This document shows, piece by piece, positions 46,593 to 57,661 of a stretch of 64,000 nucleotides of DNA (its first letter is position 1; each line of letters opens with the position of its first letter). Origin of the DNA: Mycobacterium decipiens (GTDB taxonomy: Bacteria; Actinomycetota; Actinomycetes; Mycobacteriales; Mycobacteriaceae). The DNA lies in the NCBI RefSeq assembly GCF_963853665.1, contig NZ_OY970459.1:3472001-3536000 (forward strand). The letters run 5' to 3'. The notes beneath the pieces were generated by a model, which made no database searches, had not been told where the DNA came from, and saw nothing but the letters and a program-made list of their open reading frames with translations. A program made the position numbers and the translations under genes.

Positions 46593-47459
46593 TCAGACAC
46601 GGACCAGGGTCCGCAGCTTGTCCAGCCGCGCCGGGCCGATGCCGTCGACGTCGGCGAGCTGGTCGACGCTGGTGAACCTGCCATTATGCTGCCGCCAGGC
46701 CACGATCGCCGCCGCGGTAACAGGCCCGATACCGGGCAGGGCATCCAGCTGCTCCACCGTGGCGGTGTTGAGGTCGAGCACGTCGGTTGTCTTAGCGGCA
46801 GACTTAGGGGCTGTTGTCGGGGTGCCCGAGGTGCCTGCCGGCCCCGCCGTGCCCGCGCCGACCGAGCTGCCCAGCACGCTCGGCTGCCCCGAGGGGGCGG
46901 CCAGCCCGACCACGATCTGCTCACCGTCGCCCAGCTGCCGGGCCATGTTCAATCCGATGGTGTCCGCACCGTCGATGGCTCCGCCGGCGGCCTGCAGCGC
47001 ATCGGCGATCCGCGCGCCCGGCGCCAAGGTGACCAGTCCGGGGGTGTGCACCAGGCCGACCACACTGACCACCACCGGTAGGTCAGCACCGGCCGCCGGG
47101 CCGGGGCTTGCCGACGATCTGGGGTTCGCCGGCGAAACCGGTTCTACCGAAGGAAGCTTGGCCGACATTACCGGCACAGGCCGGTCGCGGACCATGGTGA
47201 ATACCGTGACCAGCACCGCGAGGGCGGCGACCACCGCCAGTGCAATGGCGCCGGCACGGCCCGGATCCGCGCGTACCCTGGCCACCCAACCTTGCCCACG
47301 GGAGGTGTCGGGAAGCCAACGCGGCAGCAGCGAGTTCGGATCATCCGGTGGGTCATGGCTGGGATCTGGGTTCGGGTCTGCAGGTTCGGCGTGCGAGTCG
47401 GTATCCGGGACGGCACCGAGCCGTCGTTGCAGTCGCCCGGCGGGCAGTTCGGTTCGCAT
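46593..47459 (-). CDS. comEA: ComEA-like helix-hairpin-helix protein
   Basis: Membrane-anchored DNA-binding protein of 288 aa. A polar, Asp/Pro-rich N-terminus (about residues 1-65) precedes one transmembrane helix (about 70-92, GAIALAVVAALAVLVTVF), an SLBB/ComE-type domain (VVVSVVGLVHTPGLVTL near 128) and a C-terminal ComEA (HhH)2 domain: LNTATVEQLDALPGIGPVTAAAIV followed by LADVDGIGPARLDKLR, each hairpin with its GIGP motif. It is the first gene of comEA-comEC-holA. Longer upstream open frame on this strand was rejected because it is antisense to the neighbouring fadE gene. Confidence 0.9.
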   Translation of the reverse strand: MRTELPAGRLQRRLGAVPDTDSHAEPADPNPDPSHDPPDDPNSLLPRWLPDTSRGQGWVARVRADPGRAGAIALAVVAALAVLVTVFTMVRDRPVPVMSAKLPSVEPVSPANPRSSASPGPAAGADLPVVVSVVGLVHTPGLVTLAPGARIADALQAAGGAIDGADTIGLNMARQLGDGEQIVVGLAAPSGQPSVLGSSVGAGTAGPAGTSGTPTTAPKSAAKTTDVLDLNTATVEQLDALPGIGPVTAAAIVAWRQHNGRFTSVDQLADVDGIGPARLDKLRTLVRV

Positions 47460-47603
47460 AGGCCGACGGTAGCTACCGCGACCGCCGAACGAGCGCGGCC
47501 AACGGCGTCGCATCGCCGTGCTGTGGATCAATCCGAGGCTCTGCACAAGCTGCTCAGTCGGATGGGTCAAGATGGAACGAACCGGCGCGAACGGAGGTTG
47601 CCC

Positions 47604-48764
<1,161 letters not shown>

Positions 48765-48771
48765 GGCAGCC

Positions 48772-49890
48772 ATGGACTTTCAGTTGAGCGATGAGCAAGT
48801 CTTGCTCCGCGATACCACCCGCGACCTGCTGTCGCGCAGCTACGACGCGGAGAGCCGCAACAAGGTCATCGGCACCGAGCTGGGCTTCAGCCGCGAGGTG
48901 TGGAGTCAGCTTGCCGAAACCGGGATTCTCGGTCTCGGGTTCGACCCGGACGAGGCCGGCCAGATCGAGATCATGGTCGTACTCACCGAAGTCGGGCGGC
49001 GGTTGGCACCCGAACCCATCGTGCACGCCGCGCTGGCACCCGGTGCGCTCATCGCCGAACTGGGTAGCCAAGCGCAGCAACGGTTGCTGGGCGATGTGGC
49101 GGCTGGCCAGCGGCTACTGGCGTTCGCCCACCTGGAACCCGGCCACCGCAATCCGGGCACCGACGTGGTCACTAGGGCTGTACAGCAGGGCGATTCGTGG
49201 ACACTGAGCGGACGGAAGAACCCGGTGCTCGCCGGTGACTGCGCGGACACGCTGGTGGTCAGCGCCGCACTGCCGGACGGCGGCACCGGGCTGTTCCTGG
49301 TCGGCGGCGACCACGACCACATAACCGTGAACCGGCACGTTTACACGACATTCGACGGCCAGCGCGGCGCCCAGATCGACTTGGACCAGACACCCGCCGA
49401 ACCACTGGGCAATGCGGTCGATGCGTCGCTCGCCATCCGCAACGCCATCATCGGGATTCAGTCGGCGTTGTGCTCCGAGGCGGTGGGCGCGATGGAGGAA
49501 GCCCTTCGCCTGACCACCGATTACCTCAAGACGCGCAAACAATTCGGCGTCACGCTCAATAAGTTCCAGACACTCACCCAGCGTGCCGCGGACATGTATG
49601 TATCGCTGGAGATGGCCCGCAGCATGAACCTCTATGCGGCAATGTCGATCGCGGACGGCACCTTCGACCCGGTGATCGCGTCGCGGGCAAAACTGCAGGT
49701 CGGCCGGTCGGGCCGGCATATTGGGCAGGAGGCTATCCAGCTGCACGGCGGTATTGGGATGACCGCGGAGTATCCGGTCGGCCACTACACCGCCCGACTC
49801 ACCGCGATCGAGCACACGCTGGGTTCCGCTCAGGACCACCTGCGCGTGCTCATCGACCACATCTCCGATTACGAATTGGTAAGACTGTAG
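48772..49890 (+). CDS. Acyl-CoA dehydrogenase, small-subunit type
   Basis: Second acyl-CoA dehydrogenase-like protein, 372 aa. It has the family start MDFQLSDEQVLLRDTTRDLL, a middle domain with weak substrate motifs (LLAFAHLEP instead of the usual xxTEPxAGSD), and the conserved C-terminal LKTRKQFGVTLNKFQTLTQR and IQLHGGIGMTAEYPVGHY. This mixture, with the substrate-binding middle motif missing here and present in the neighbour, fits the complementary subunits of heterotetrameric mycobacterial acyl-CoA dehydrogenases. It begins 7 bases after the first subunit and is followed by the next gene after 15 bases. Confidence 0.85.
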   Translation: MDFQLSDEQVLLRDTTRDLLSRSYDAESRNKVIGTELGFSREVWSQLAETGILGLGFDPDEAGQIEIMVVLTEVGRRLAPEPIVHAALAPGALIAELGSQAQQRLLGDVAAGQRLLAFAHLEPGHRNPGTDVVTRAVQQGDSWTLSGRKNPVLAGDCADTLVVSAALPDGGTGLFLVGGDHDHITVNRHVYTTFDGQRGAQIDLDQTPAEPLGNAVDASLAIRNAIIGIQSALCSEAVGAMEEALRLTTDYLKTRKQFGVTLNKFQTLTQRAADMYVSLEMARSMNLYAAMSIADGTFDPVIASRAKLQVGRSGRHIGQEAIQLHGGIGMTAEYPVGHYTARLTAIEHTLGSAQDHLRVLIDHISDYELVRL

Positions 49891-49905
49891 GTCAGGCTCT
49901 AGCCC

Positions 49906-50328
49906 ATGGCCGAACTCTCGAACAGAGTCGTCGCGTTCCTGTCCGAAGGCACCCGCACCGGGATGCTGGGTTTCGTCGCCGCTGATGGCCGACCGTTGGT
50001 GACGCCGGTGTGGTTCGTCGTCGATAGCGGCGAGCTCTGGTTCACCACCGTGCGTAGTTCGCCGAAAGGCCGTGCACTGCAACGCGACCCACGGTTAGTG
50101 ATCTGTGTGGACGATCCCCATCCGCCGTACTCGTTCGTGCAGGTGCAGGGCGTAGCGAGCCTGACCGACGACCCGCAGGCGGTGCTGGATATCGCCACCA
50201 GAGCCGGCGCTCGCTACATGGGGGCTGATCGCGCCGACGAGTTCGGCCGCCGCAACGCCGTGCCCGGCGAGGTGGCGGTGCGGGTCCGCCCGACCAAGGT
50301 GATCTCCGCATTCAATATCAGTGACTGA
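49906..50328 (+). CDS. PPOX-class F420/FMN-binding oxidoreductase
   Basis: Small split-barrel flavoprotein of 140 aa of the pyridoxamine-phosphate-oxidase-like class that in mycobacteria often uses F420. Seen: GMLGFVAADGRPLVTPVWFV, LWFTTVRSSPKGRALQRDPR, and YSFVQVQGVASL, the three strand-rich blocks of the family. Substrate unknown. It follows the second acyl-CoA dehydrogenase by 15 bases on the same strand and may be cotranscribed, suggesting a reduction step in the same pathway. It converges with eis (10-bp gap). Confidence 0.75.
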   Translation: MAELSNRVVAFLSEGTRTGMLGFVAADGRPLVTPVWFVVDSGELWFTTVRSSPKGRALQRDPRLVICVDDPHPPYSFVQVQGVASLTDDPQAVLDIATRAGARYMGADRADEFGRRNAVPGEVAVRVRPTKVISAFNISD

Positions 50329-50338
50329 CTCGAGTCGT

Positions 50339-51568
50339 TTAGAACTCGAACGCGGTATCGACGGGGACATCGCTGGCAAACGCCGCGTCGAGTCGACAAA
50401 GCAGCTGGGAATCTTTGGCGCGCAACCGGTTCGCCGCGGCCAACGTCGAAGCACGGTGCACTCCCAGGTACAGACTGCCCAGCACATCACGACCCATTTC
50501 GATCTCGGCCGCCGCGTCGGTAGCAGTACAACGCGCGCGGCCGTCACGGATCTCGAACGCGAATCGGCCACCATCGGATACACCGAGCACGGTGGAAAGC
50601 TCGCCAATTTCCGGAGAATAGCTGCGCGCCTCGAGCGCGGCCGGTACGTCCATGATTCGCAACCACAGGCCATCCTGGCGCCAGGTAGTGCGGGCCAGGC
50701 GGGTATCGGTGAGCAGGTGGGGCAATGGGTCCCCAGGATGGGTGATAACGCTGATTCGCTCCATCGAGTCCAGCCCGAGCAGAGCACGCCACAACGCACA
50801 ATGCGCGTCGGCGGTTACCGCCCTGAGTTCGCTGACGCGCGTTAGCCTGAGATCGGCGCGATCCACCCGGTAAAGCGCGTATCCGTCGGGATGCAGTAAC
50901 GCGAACGATTGACGGTCTCGACCGGGCGTGGCCTTGCAGTCAGCCAACAGCTCGTCCCAGAGCACCTGCGGGCGTAGCAGCCCACCCGGCACCCGTTGGC
51001 GCCACCGCTCATAGATCGCCTCGAACTCACTGCGATGCTCGGTGGGTCTCACCAACCGGACGCTGCTGCTATCGAGGTCGCCGCCCGGTGCGTCGGCATG
51101 AAAAACCGCGAAGCGCCGATCAACCGTCAATTCATGCAAGATGGTGGCTGGCCCATAGCCGAACCGGCCGTAGATGCCGCCCTGGCTCGCATGCAGCGCC
51201 GCCACCGGATACCCGGAATCGGCTATGCGGCGGTGCAGTTCGGCGCACATGGCGCGCAGCAAGCCGCGTCGGCGATGTGTCGGTGCCACCGCGACGAAGC
51301 TGAGCCCGGCCGTCGGGAGCACCGCTGAGCCAGGCACGGTCAACCGCAGATCCAGATACAGCGCCATCCCGACCACTGCTGAACCGGGTCCGTCACCATC
51401 ACGGACCACCACCGCGCCATTCGCGGGCACCAGTGTCCTCAAGGCGGTAGCTGACTCAGGGCCAATGAAGTCGGCGAAACTGGCCGCGGCCAGCAAAAAC
51501 ATTCCCGGCCAGTCGGCCTCGGTCGGATCACACACAACGGGCACAGTCACGGAATCCGACTCTGGCAC
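50339..51568 (-). CDS. eis: Enhanced intracellular survival protein Eis, aminoglycoside/lysine N-acetyltransferase
   Basis: Acetyl-CoA-dependent N-acetyltransferase of the GNAT class that modifies aminoglycosides at several positions and host/bacterial lysines. The 409-aa protein begins at GTG 51568 (MPESDSVTV) and has the V/[13 protein letters not shown] acetyl-CoA loop (near residue 93) as [14 protein letters not shown], the [10 protein letters not shown] block, a second GNAT-like domain and the SCP2-like C-terminal domain, ending AFEF with the conserved C-terminal carboxylate used in catalysis. About one residue longer than M. tuberculosis Eis (408). Upregulated eis promoters confer kanamycin resistance in M. 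tuberculosis; I made no attempt to read the promoter here. Confidence 0.96.
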   Translation of the reverse strand: MPESDSVTVPVVCDPTEADWPGMFLLAAASFADFIGPESATALRTLVPANGAVVVRDGDGPGSAVVGMALYLDLRLTVPGSAVLPTAGLSFVAVAPTHRRRGLLRAMCAELHRRIADSGYPVAALHASQGGIYGRFGYGPATILHELTVDRRFAVFHADAPGGDLDSSSVRLVRPTEHRSEFEAIYERWRQRVPGGLLRPQVLWDELLADCKATPGRDRQSFALLHPDGYALYRVDRADLRLTRVSELRAVTADAHCALWRALLGLDSMERISVITHPGDPLPHLLTDTRLARTTWRQDGLWLRIMDVPAALEARSYSPEIGELSTVLGVSDGGRFAFEIRDGRARCTATDAAAEIEMGRDVLGSLYLGVHRASTLAAANRLRAKDSQLLCRLDAAFASDVPVDTAFEF

Positions 51569-51638
51569 ACACCCACGCCCGCGCGCACCTGAATTTTGCG
51601 ACGATAATCTCTCCCATCGCACCGGCAAAGGAGCCCCG

Positions 51639-52697
51639 ATGAGCGCAACCAGCACGGATCGTCCGCTGCGCGTAATCCAGTGGACCACCGGCAACATAGG
51701 GCGGCGATCGTTGCACGCCATCATCGGCAGACTCGACATGGAGCTCGTCGGCGTGTACGCGCATGGGCTCGACAAGGTCGGTCTGGACGCCGCCGACCTG
51801 GCGGGCTGGCCGAAGCCGACCGGCGTATTCGCCACCAACGACATCGACGCGTTGCTCGCGCTGGGTGCCGACGCGTGTTGCTACAACCCGCTATGGCCCA
51901 ACGTCGACGAACTGGTGCGACTGCTGGAATCCGGAGTCAATGTGTGCTCCAGCGCAGCCTGGATCACCGGCGGCAAGCAGACTCCTGCGGACCGCGAACG
52001 CATCATCGCCGCCTGCGAACGCGGCGGCTCGACGATCTTCGGTAGCGGCGCCCATCCCGGGATGACGAACATGGTCGGGATGGTGCTGAGCGCTTCCTGC
52101 GAGCGGGTCGACGAGATCCGCATCACCGAATCGGTAGATTGCTCGACCTACGAGTCGGCGCAAACCCAGACGGCAATGGGGTTTTCACAAGATCCCGACA
52201 CCCCGGGGCTGGCCGAGAGTGTGCGGGTAGAAAGTGAAGTCTTTGCCGAGTCGGCGGCGATGATGGCCGATGCGATCGGAGCGCGGCTGGACCGGATGAC
52301 CTTCGATGTCACCTTTACCGCCGCCACCGCCGACACCGATCTGGGCTTCATGACAATCCCCGCCGGAACCGTCGGCGGCGTGTTCGGCTACCACCGCGGC
52401 TGGGCCGGCGACCGCAACGTCGTCAGTGTCGGATTCAACTGGACCATGGGCGATCACGTGGTCCCGCCCAAACCGCTCGAGCACGGCCACGTAATCCAGG
52501 TTTTCGGTCTGCCCAACATGCGCACCGTGATTCACTGTCTGCCGCCAAAGGATTGGACCGAGCCCGGGTTCATGGGGCTGGGCATGATCTACACCGCGCT
52601 GCCGGTCACCAATGCGGTTCCCGCGGTGGTCGCCGCCGAACCCGGGATCGTGACGCTGGCCGATCTGCCGCCAATCACCGGCCGCGCGGCCGTCTAG
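51639..52697 (+). CDS. DapB-like dehydrogenase/reductase of the dihydrodipicolinate reductase N-terminal family
   Basis: NAD(P)-binding protein of 352 aa. The N-terminal Rossmann motif is [12 protein letters not shown] (near residue 14), and the [22 protein letters not shown] segment (quoted as [16 protein letters not shown]) resembles amine dehydrogenase/DapB-like reductases. The C-terminal beta domain lacks DapB catalytic motifs, so lysine synthesis is not implied. ATG 51639 has AAAGGAG 8 bases upstream. It is divergent from eis. Function unknown, likely oxidation/reduction of a small imine or amine. Confidence 0.75.
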   Translation: MSATSTDRPLRVIQWTTGNIGRRSLHAIIGRLDMELVGVYAHGLDKVGLDAADLAGWPKPTGVFATNDIDALLALGADACCYNPLWPNVDELVRLLESGVNVCSSAAWITGGKQTPADRERIIAACERGGSTIFGSGAHPGMTNMVGMVLSASCERVDEIRITESVDCSTYESAQTQTAMGFSQDPDTPGLAESVRVESEVFAESAAMMADAIGARLDRMTFDVTFTAATADTDLGFMTIPAGTVGGVFGYHRGWAGDRNVVSVGFNWTMGDHVVPPKPLEHGHVIQVFGLPNMRTVIHCLPPKDWTEPGFMGLGMIYTALPVTNAVPAVVAAEPGIVTLADLPPITGRAAV

Positions 52698-52771
52698 CGT
52701 GAATCGGCTGAGCCGCGGGAGCTGCGCCGCCGGAACCAGTTGTTGGAGCAGGAAAATGAAGCGCTTCGCCG

Positions 52772-54007
52772 TTATCCCCCGGCAAAGGGACGTGCCATGA
52801 CGGTGAGTTTTGTGCCGTATCGGGGCAGAGTTCCCAGATGCCCTGCCCCCGATAGGGGTGTGCCGGGCATTCCGGGCATACCGGATGCTGCAGGTGCGAT
52901 GGCGTCTGTGGCCGCTAGTGAGGTCAACGGCGTGGCCCGGAATGTCTCGGCCGTGGCTAGCGCTGGTGCGTTCCAGGCGGCAGGCACCGACATTTGCCCG
53001 ATGGAACCCGCACTGCGCATGGCGGCTGAGACTTGCCCGCCAAGCCCCGCGGCTTCGCCGGAGAATGCATTGCCGACGGAGTTCAGCGGCGAGCCCAGCA
53101 GCGGGGCGACCTTGGTCAGTCCTGCATGAGGCACAGCACCCAGGCTTTTGCCGGCCCCAATCACACCGTTAAACATCATTTGTGCGGTGTTGGCCGCGCC
53201 AAGCGTCGAATAGCAAGTGTGTAGGCCCTCGAGGAGGGTGAAGTCCTTCCTCACGATCCGCCAGAGCGTATTGGAGCTGTTGCCCACCTTGACCGGAGCC
53301 TTGGTGGCGGCAGTGCTTGGGACCGCGGCGACCGCACTGCTGGGACCGGCGCTGGTTGGGGCGGCACCGCTCGGGGCGGCGCCGGTCGGGGCGCCGCCGG
53401 TCGGAGTGGCGCTGGCAACGGTGGATTCGACTGCGGTTTTAGCAGTTTCGCTGACGGCTTCTTCGCCGGCTAAGCCGCTGGAGCTGATGCCAGGTTGTGG
53501 AGGGGCGAATGGGGTTAGCGTCCCAGCGGCCTCCGAGGCGACCGCATAGTCGGCCATTGCGGTGACGTCTTTGGCCCACATGTCGGCATAGTCGCCTTCG
53601 GCGGTTGCGATGGCTGCGGTGTTTTGACCGACGAAGTTGGTTGCCTTCAGAAATTGGCACAGGGCACGGTTGGCCGCGACCTCCGTCGGGGGAACTGTCA
53701 TCATGAATGCCTGCTCAAATGCCATCGCGGCCGCGCCGGCTTGAATCGCGGTCTGTCTTGCGAGCTCGGCAGTCGTGTTGAGCCATGCGACATATGGGCT
53801 AACCGCGGTGATGAAGGATTCCGATGCGGGACCTCGCCAATGAGAGCTGGTCAAATCCGCGATCATGTGGCGGTATACTTGGGCGGTAGTCCACAATTCG
53901 CCTGATATCGCATCCCAGGCCGCCGCGGCGGCCCACAGAGAGTCCGACCCCGGGCCGGCATAGATGAGCGCGGAGTTGACCTCCGGCGGCATTAGCAAGA
54001 AAGCCAT
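52772..54007 (-). CDS. PPE family protein (PPE-SVP type)
   Basis: Protein of 411 aa with an N-terminal PPE domain (MAFLLMPPEVNSALIYAGPG, WRGPASESF near residue 57; about 180 residues). A Pro/Ala/Thr/Ser-rich linker follows, then a C-terminal domain with GQMSVPAAWN, the Gxx-SVPxxW motif that defines the PPE-SVP subgroup. Exported by an ESX system as an interaction partner of a PE protein; no PE gene is adjacent, so this is an orphan PPE. No counterpart at this place in M. tuberculosis as I recall. A 14-bp perfect palindrome lies about 105 bases upstream of the start. Confidence 0.93.
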   Translation of the reverse strand: MAFLLMPPEVNSALIYAGPGSDSLWAAAAAWDAISGELWTTAQVYRHMIADLTSSHWRGPASESFITAVSPYVAWLNTTAELARQTAIQAGAAAMAFEQAFMMTVPPTEVAANRALCQFLKATNFVGQNTAAIATAEGDYADMWAKDVTAMADYAVASEAAGTLTPFAPPQPGISSSGLAGEEAVSETAKTAVESTVASATPTGGAPTGAAPSGAAPTSAGPSSAVAAVPSTAATKAPVKVGNSSNTLWRIVRKDFTLLEGLHTCYSTLGAANTAQMMFNGVIGAGKSLGAVPHAGLTKVAPLLGSPLNSVGNAFSGEAAGLGGQVSAAMRSAGSIGQMSVPAAWNAPALATAETFRATPLTSLAATDAIAPAASGMPGMPGTPLSGAGHLGTLPRYGTKLTVMARPFAGG

Positions 54008-54710
54008 GTTAGCGTTGAGTGCCTTTCAAACTTGAGTGCGCGGTGCGGTGTGGTTTCGGCGACGTCAGTGGTTCGTTGCCGCAAGCGGACCCATGAACGC
54101 GTTAGGTCGGACACCACGTGGTGTGGTCAGACAACATGGTGCGCGCCAGTGAAATGCGGCCAAGTTCGCGCCAAGTTCGATACCTCTGGAGAGCTTGGCC
54201 CAAATCTTCAGTGCTGGGCACTCGCCGGCCCCGTTGGGACTGTGTCGCCGAAACAATTTGCGCTGCAGCAATTTTTGCGTTGGGCACGTTGTCAGTGCCC
54301 CAGCGGCTGCCGCAATTTCACCTGAGGGGTATCTCGCCTACCCCATCTGCGGTCGAAGGTATCGACAGGTAACAGAGCCAGTGAGCAACCTGAAAGTGGA
54401 CGCGGTATCGGCCCGTTGCCTTGGCAAGCTCGGAACGGCGCGAAATGTTCTGCGCCGAGGGTCTGAAACGGGGTTGTCGTCGCCGCGGCATGAAAAACAC
54501 AATCAGCCAACATGTTTCACACCGAACGCGCCCTAACGGACTGTGCGCAAGCGTTCTCAATCCGCTTGGCGCTGCCATCCCAACGTCGTTCGCGTGGTAG
54601 TCCGACCGCCCGCCATTCGGGCGTCCTTCCCGCAGGACCAGTAGCCCCGCGGGAAGGATGCCCACCAGAAGGGTCAACCCCAATCAGTCATCGCCGTCGA
54701 TGAACGCCTA
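54008..54710. other. Intergenic region, no gene recognised
   Basis: About 700 bases with no convincing gene on either strand; short open frames lack ribosome sites and codon bias. It contains a 14-bp perfect palindrome acaccacgtggtgt at 54111-54124 and a nearby tandem pair of gccaagttcg (about 54163-54183). These may be operator-like sites for the PPE gene, but that is a guess. Confidence 0.4.
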
Positions 54711-55202
54711 TCAGTACACCTCATCGTTTGCGGTGTCTTGAATCATGCCTTCGTCTCCCCCGTAGGCGATTTCGTCAACACCCAGATCGATCCAGCCATC
54801 GACATCGTTGCCGGCGCCTACTTTGTCAGCGGCTGGCGCGATATCGTCGGCGACATCAATCCAGTCGTCGACACCGTTCTCGTCGTCCGCATAGCCAGCC
54901 CCCTCGACTTGGTCATCAACGATTTCGTCACCCAGATCGACCCAATCATCGCCACCGTTAGCGGCTTCTTCTGCCGGAACATTGACCCAGCCACCGATAT
55001 CGTTAGGGGCCGCTTCGTACTCGCCATACACACCGTCATTTGTGTCATCGAACATGGGAGCGGCGTTCGCCACCCACGGTGTGGTGGCCAGTGCCAGCCC
55101 AACCCCAAGGCCGACCGCGAGCCCACCCACCCGGGCGACAACCTTGCGGCCAGATCCCCGCCGCGCAGCGGCGCGACACTTGCTCTTCGAATTGCCTGTC
55201 AT
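54711..55202 (-). CDS. Exported acidic protein with tryptophan repeats (163 aa), unknown function
   Basis: Hypothetical secreted protein. ATG 55202 (MTGNSKSKCR) has agagga 8 bases upstream. A basic N-terminus (RGSGRKVVARVGG) and a hydrophobic stretch (about residues 24-40) precede a signal-peptidase-like site near AVANA/AP (about 44-48). The mature part is strongly acidic, with four degenerate motifs around tryptophans at about 72, 87, 114 and 137: GGWVNV, DDWVDLGDEI, DDWIDVADDI and DGWIDLGVDEI. No family recognised. Spacing of the repeats is uneven (15, 27, 23 residues). Confidence 0.7.
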   Translation of the reverse strand: MTGNSKSKCRAAARRGSGRKVVARVGGLAVGLGVGLALATTPWVANAAPMFDDTNDGVYGEYEAAPNDIGGWVNVPAEEAANGGDDWVDLGDEIVDDQVEGAGYADDENGVDDWIDVADDIAPAADKVGAGNDVDGWIDLGVDEIAYGGDEGMIQDTANDEVY

Positions 55203-56013
55203 TACAGTGATTCCTCTCATTACACTTCGGTTGGTTGGTTGATCCGAGCACAGAGCGGTGGCCGGTGTTAACCACGTTGTTAACCACGTCACTATTGCGT
55301 GCATTTCGTTCAGCCGGGCATGGCTGGTAGTGCAGCGACATCAGCGACCTAAGCCCGGGAAGGTGCACCTCACACCAGAGGCGTGGCGTCGCACAAACTT
55401 CCCTTCACTAAGCACTGCGAACCGTTGACTACAGACATCAACGTGAACAGATAGTAAACACACGTCGAATAGATCTGCAACTGCCTGTGATCGAGCTCAT
55501 CGGACGTACGTTGTGGGCGTTGGTGTTTCGCGCCAGCGCCCACGCGGTAGCGCAGTTAGCTGGCCAAGCGAGTTCCCGTTAGCTGCTCAGAGCATGCGGT
55601 AGGTGACGCGCATGCTGGTCAGATCGTCGAAACGAACGCGACATTGACCGATCCAGTCATGGATGGCAAACATCAATTCCAACGGTGGCTTCAACACGAT
55701 TCCGCATCGCTCCAGCGACACCAGCACCATGGATCTTCTCTTCCGAGAGGCATGGCCGCACAGCAGCTTTATGCCTTAGCTAACGCAGAGATGCCGCGTG
55801 AAGTCGCCCAGTGCATGGCGTCTCCGCCATGGGGATGGCGTTGGTTCGTGCGATGGTAGTCAAGCCGGCGTTGCCGGGAGTGACCTACCCAATTCCCTCG
55901 TGTAGGCGAACGGTCTTGTATTCAGTTCGTGCCCTGGTTAATTGGGTCCGCGATGGCCTAGGCCCGCCAGCGTAACGTCACCGCGAATATCCTGGCCAAG
56001 TTTCGCAGCTGGG
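55203..56013. other. Intergenic region with one possible gene fragment
   Basis: Mostly without recognisable genes. On the minus strand, 55587-55730 is a 47-codon frame (start MVLVSLERCG, end DDLTSMRVTYRML) with protein-like composition, including HDWIGQCRVRFDDL. It has no clear ribosome site and could be a fragment of a decayed gene. The rest has only short frames. Confidence 0.35.
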
Positions 56014-56859
56014 TTACCCGCGCGACGAAGCGTCCCGCACCTCCAGACACACCGCGACGGCTCCGGCACCGACGTGCAGCGCGAGCACCGGCCCCATAGG
56101 AGTTACGATCGCCGGTTCGGACGCCGGGAGCCGGCGCGCCAGCGTCGCCGCCACCTCGTTCGCGGCTGCCGGGTTGGCGACGTGGTGCACCGCGAGGGCG
56201 GCGGGGCTCTCGCCCACCACCTCACAAACCCGGTCGATCATCACGGCCACCGCGCTTCTGACAGTTCGAACCCGTTGGGCCAGAACAAGTTTGCCGTCGT
56301 CGACGCGCAACAGTGGTTTGAGCGCCAGCGCAGTGCCCAACCATGCCTTGGCCCCACCGATGCGCCCGCTACGGCGCAGGTTGTCCAACCGGTGCACGAC
56401 GATGAACGCATGAGTGCGGCTCACCGCGGCGCTCGCAACGCGCGCAACGGTATCCATGTCACGGCCTGCTGCGGCCGCGCGCGCAGCGGCCAGCGCAACG
56501 AAACCGGTGCCCATCGCGGCCGACTTCGAGTCGATAACCCTAACGGCCGGCCCGACTTCTCCCGCGGTTAGCTCGGCGGCGCGGAAGGTGCCGGAAAGCG
56601 CAGACGAAATGTGCACCCCCACTACCCCGTCGCCACAGCTGTCCGCCAACGCCCGCCGGTAGGCCGCGCACAGCTCAGCCGGCGTCGCCCCCGCGGTCGT
56701 GGCATGACGCCTGTGGATATCTTCGGGTATCTCGTCCACTCCGTCGCACAGGTCGAGGCCGTCCAGCAAGATGTGCAGTGGAACCTGGCGGATCGACCAT
56801 TTTTCGCGCAGGTCGGCAGGCAATTGCGCCGACACATCGGTCACCACCACCACGGTCAC
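56014..56859 (-). CDS. DegV family fatty-acid-binding protein (Rv2417c equivalent)
   Basis: DegV/FakB family protein of 281 aa, a fatty-acid-binding fold that in other bacteria presents fatty acids to a kinase. Seen: VVVVTDVSAQLPADL at the start, the DLRRVP-like linker, THxxxS-type block HISSALSGTFRAAELTAGE (near residue 83) with the conserved Ser, and RVIDSKSAAMGTG. No FakA kinase gene is adjacent, so partner and ligand are unknown. The length matches M. tuberculosis (about 280 aa). Confidence 0.9.
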   Translation of the reverse strand: MTVVVVTDVSAQLPADLREKWSIRQVPLHILLDGLDLCDGVDEIPEDIHRRHATTAGATPAELCAAYRRALADSCGDGVVGVHISSALSGTFRAAELTAGEVGPAVRVIDSKSAAMGTGFVALAAARAAAAGRDMDTVARVASAAVSRTHAFIVVHRLDNLRRSGRIGGAKAWLGTALALKPLLRVDDGKLVLAQRVRTVRSAVAVMIDRVCEVVGESPAALAVHHVANPAAANEVAATLARRLPASEPAIVTPMGPVLALHVGAGAVAVCLEVRDASSRG

Positions 56860-56917
56860 GGTCGCCGCTCCTCCCCCTCGCTACGCTCTGCATCCTCGCC
56901 GGCGTAGTCACCGATCT

Positions 56918-57661
56918 TCAGCCGCGCGATTTCTCGCTCGGCACCCCGGCTTCGGCCAGTGCCTTGAGCATCAGGTCCGCAACCGCATGGTGCGCCTCAA
57001 AATTCCAGTGGATCCCGTCCGGATTGCCACGCCCGCCCATAATCTGTTCGGCAACAGCGGATTTCAGATCCACCAAGGGAATATCGCGCTGCTGCGCCCA
57101 TTTCGTGATCGCCGCAACGGTGCCCGCACGCCCGCGGTGCGCCTTGCCGTACGTCTCGGCAATATGCACGGACGGCAGCGACGCGATGATCGGGATGCCT
57201 GGCCGGTTGAAATCGATTGCACCACGGGTCTGTTCAAGGTATTCCGCGGTCAGATGCGGTGGCAATGCCGCCCGCGCCACTGGCGAAAGACGCGGTTGCA
57301 CCCAGGCGTAGCCGTCGCGGACCCACCGTCGTAGCCAGGGCGGACGAACATAGCGGATGAGTTCACGAAGTGCGGTCGGCAATACCGACGGCAACGAATC
57401 CATCCCGCTAGTGGCGAAGATTACCGCCCCGGCCCGGGGTAACGCCGCCCAGGATCTCGGGTCCTGGGTCGCCGCCCACCAGACGTCCCGGCAGGTCCAG
57501 CCAATGCGACCGATCAGCTCCAGATCCCAACCTAGTTGGGAGGCGACAATATTGGGCCAGATGCGGGGGTCATCGGCGGGAAGGCCACCGGTGGGGCCGT
57601 AGTAGGCCAGCGAGTCGGCGAAGACCAACAGTATGGGCTTCACCCCGCAGTTAGAGGACAT
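56918..57661 (-). CDS. octT: Diglucosylglycerate octanoyltransferase OctT (Rv2418c equivalent)
   Basis: SGNH-hydrolase-fold acyltransferase, recalled to transfer octanoate to diglucosylglycerate during methylglucose lipopolysaccharide synthesis. From ATG 57661 it has 247 aa, the M. tuberculosis length. Seen: [10 protein letters not shown] with the catalytic-type Ser (residues 14-23), [12 protein letters not shown], and the C-terminal Asp-His motif [14 protein letters not shown] (near residue 218). It overlaps gpgP, which works in the same pathway, by 11 bases, so the two are likely translated together. Confidence 0.88.
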   Translation of the reverse strand: MSSNCGVKPILLVFADSLAYYGPTGGLPADDPRIWPNIVASQLGWDLELIGRIGWTCRDVWWAATQDPRSWAALPRAGAVIFATSGMDSLPSVLPTALRELIRYVRPPWLRRWVRDGYAWVQPRLSPVARAALPPHLTAEYLEQTRGAIDFNRPGIPIIASLPSVHIAETYGKAHRGRAGTVAAITKWAQQRDIPLVDLKSAVAEQIMGGRGNPDGIHWNFEAHHAVADLMLKALAEAGVPSEKSRG

